From Candidatus Microgenomates bacterium (GTDB lineage: Bacteria; Patescibacteriota; Microgenomatia; UBA1400; PJMF01): 6,405 bases of DNA. A program made the position numbers and the translations under genes. The notes under the pieces were generated by a model. The model was given only the letters and a program-made list of their open reading frames with translations, was not told the origin of the DNA and searched no databases. Each line of letters starts with the position of its first letter. The stretch's first letter is position 1. Shown here piece by piece: positions 5,723 through 6,405 of the stretch. The stretch lies in the NCBI GenBank assembly GCA_015485595.1, contig WFTH01000049.1:1-6405 (forward strand), in the 5' to 3' direction.

Positions 5723-6405
5723 TTAAATGTTTATCCCCACCATGGTCGCATTATCACCACAGAGGCGTTTGGAGTAGGGAGTGCGGAGGGTTAGTTGGTA
5801 GTTGGGAGTTCGGAGTTGGGAGTTAGACATGTCAGTGTCATTCTGAACATCCGAGCGAAGCGCGGAGGTTTCAGAATCTCTTGAGTTTAAGGTGTGAGAT
5901 TCCGGATCAAGTCCGGAATGACAACTGTTAGTGGTGAGAGATCCTGAAATAAATTCAGGATGACGACTATTATCTCTTAACAGTTTTCGGATCATTTTTC
6001 TAAGTGTAATGTTTGCGGCTACGCCGCCGCCAAGCCAGACTTCTTGAATCTCAGGATAATCTAGTAAAATCTTGTTCAGCTTATACAAAATATGCCGAAA
6101 TATCCCGTACTGTACACTGGCAGCTAAGTCATAAATTTGTTGTTTGGTAAGTGTTTTCTGACCGGTTTCTTTTAAGATATTTTCGATTAAGTTTCGGGTG
6201 TGGGTTTTTAGGCCAGAGAAGCTTAAGTTATAGTCTTTGCTAGTTGTCATCGGCAAAGGCATTTTGTATTTATGGGGATCACCATGTTTGGCAAACTCTT
6301 CGATTACTGGTCCGGCCGGGTAGCCAAGCCCTAGCATGCGGCCGATCTTATCTAGCGCTTCTCCGGCGGCATCATCAAGCGTCTGGCCGAGCTTGGTGTA
6401 AGCAA
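5723..6405 (-). CDS. tsaD: tRNA N6-adenosine threonylcarbamoyltransferase TsaD, C-terminal part, with in-frame repeat insertion (5' end outside window)
   Basis: TsaD transfers the threonylcarbamoyl group to A37 of ANN-decoding tRNAs (t6A), with TsaB and TsaE in bacteria. The frame is open to the right edge, so the start and the HxxxH metal motif lie outside. Visible family motifs, in order, are TLDDAAGEALDK (about 6385-6350), LGLGYPAGP, LSFSGLKT, GGGVAAN and CGDNATM (CTDNAAM in most homologues; the Asp binds metal). Two things are odd. First, E. coli TsaD has about 31 residues from GGV to the C of CTDN; here there are about 89. The surplus, roughly 64 codons at 5777-5968, is translated palindromic elements and heptad repeat. 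Second, the protein stops five residues after CGDNATM, so the usual C-terminal tail of about 30 residues is missing. It may be an active enzyme with a tolerated loop, or a decaying gene. The family assignment is firm; function is not. Confidence 0.93.
   Translation of the reverse strand, partial: AYTKLGQTLDDAAGEALDKIGRMLGLGYPAGPVIEEFAKHGDPHKYKMPLPMTTSKDYNLSFSGLKTHTRNLIENILKETGQKTLTKQQIYDLAASVQYGIFRHILYKLNKILLDYPEIQEVWLGGGVAANITLRKMIRKLLRDNSRHPEFISGSLTTNSCHSGLDPESHTLNSRDSETSALRSDVQNDTDMSNSQLRTPNYQLTLRTPYSKRLCGDNATMVGINI
5736..5776 (+). repeat. 41-bp direct repeat, right copy (inside tsaD)
   Basis: Partner of 3742-3782 with one mismatch. It encodes, on the minus strand, the YSKRLCGDNATMVG end of tsaD. 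Identity stops at 5776/5777, exactly where non-tsaD repeat DNA begins, and at 5735/5736, just before the tsaD stop. Confidence 0.95.
5771..5825 (+). repeat. 7-bp tandem repeat array, consensus GGAGTTN
   Basis: About eight imperfect heptads follow each other (GGAGTAG, GGAGTGC, GGAGGGT, TTAGTTG, GTAGTTG, GGAGTTC, GGAGTTG, GGAGTTA), with one single-base slip near 5790. The first heptad overlaps the last bases (GGAGTA) of the tsaD repeat, so the array may have grown from that motif. In the tsaD frame it encodes a run rich in N, Q, L, R, T and P. Confidence 0.8.
5835..5880 (-). repeat. Palindromic element A (long-loop member, inverted)
   Basis: ATTCTGAA (5840-5847) pairs with TTCAGAAT (5870-5877); the interior is a second imperfect GC-rich hairpin around CCGAGCGAAGCGCGG (5851-5865). 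Read on the minus strand it has the same flanks as elements B and C (GAGAT at one end, ATGACA at the other), so it belongs to the same family but is inverted and longer. In the tsaD frame it encodes DSETSALRSDVQND. Confidence 0.8.
5896..5926 (+). repeat. Palindromic element B (31 bp)
   Basis: A perfect 8-bp stem ATTCCGGA (5899-5906) and TCCGGAAT (5912-5919) surrounds a TCAAG loop, bounded by GAG and GACAACT. It encodes CHSGLDPES on the minus strand, a peptide typical of translated dispersed palindromic repeats in several bacterial groups. Confidence 0.85.
5938..5968 (+). repeat. Palindromic element C (31 bp)
   Basis: A perfect 8-bp stem ATCCTGAA (5941-5948) and TTCAGGAT (5954-5961) surrounds an ATAAA loop, with the same length and flanks as element B and starting exactly 42 bp after it. 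It encodes RHPEFISGS in the tsaD frame. A wider inverted repeat encloses it: ACTGTTA (5924-5930) with TAACAGT (5978-5984), and AGAGAT (5937-5942) with ATCTCT (5972-5977). Confidence 0.85.

Noticed and set aside
5698..5735. Intrinsic terminator between the convergent genes
   Set aside because: There is a T-run (5719-5724), but the only nearby inverted repeat, CATC and GATG, would leave a 2-base loop, which cannot form a stable hairpin.
3742..5776. Insertion sequence with terminal inverted repeats
   Set aside because: The bounding repeats are direct, 41 bp long and part of tsaD; I found no terminal inverted repeats or transposase motif in the enclosed gene.
5835..5968. CRISPR array formed by the three palindromic elements
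   Set aside because: The elements differ in sequence, length and orientation, have no uniform spacers, and are coding within tsaD; they fit dispersed palindromic repeats better.

Overview
The window appears to be bacterial chromosome, most likely from a small-genome uncultured lineage; Patescibacteria/CPR is a guess. The reasons are tightly packed genes, a monomeric class II ribonucleotide reductase, two long cytoplasmic proteins I cannot assign to a family, and short palindromic and heptameric repeats. TAA and TAG are used as stops and nothing demands an altered genetic code. No rRNA, tRNA, CRISPR array, transposase or integrase is visible.

Layout. Positions 1-115 form a control region, possibly divergent, with two tandem NrdR boxes. 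Next comes a two-gene deoxynucleotide operon: nrdR (116-565), a zinc-ribbon/ATP-cone repressor, and nrdJ (578-2788), a B12-dependent ribonucleoside-triphosphate reductase. NrdR would sense dATP/ATP and shut down its own operon. A GTG-started gene (2859-3734) follows; it encodes an unknown helical protein with three 56-residue repeats. A visibly more AT-rich gene (3847-5697) encodes a 616-residue unknown protein with an N-terminal coiled coil. Convergent to it, running off the right edge, is the 3' part of tsaD (5723-6405, minus strand), the t6A tRNA-modification enzyme.

The most unusual structure is around tsaD. Forty-one bases encoding its conserved C-terminal metal-site motif occur twice in direct orientation (3742-3782 and 5736-5776, one mismatch), exactly 1,994 bp apart. 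The two copies bracket the 616-residue gene. The left copy is an orphan tsaD 3' end; the right copy is fused in frame to the rest of tsaD. This looks like a one-gene cassette inserted at the 3' end of tsaD, with the end of the target duplicated. It could also be a remnant of repeat-mediated recombination.

In addition, the tsaD frame carries about 64 extra codons (5777-5968) between its GGGVAAN motif and its CGDN motif. These are made entirely of three related palindromic elements and a 7-bp tandem repeat, all kept open in the tsaD frame. The insert begins on the base next to the duplicated segment. The 3' end of tsaD therefore seems to be a hotspot for repeat insertion and rearrangement.
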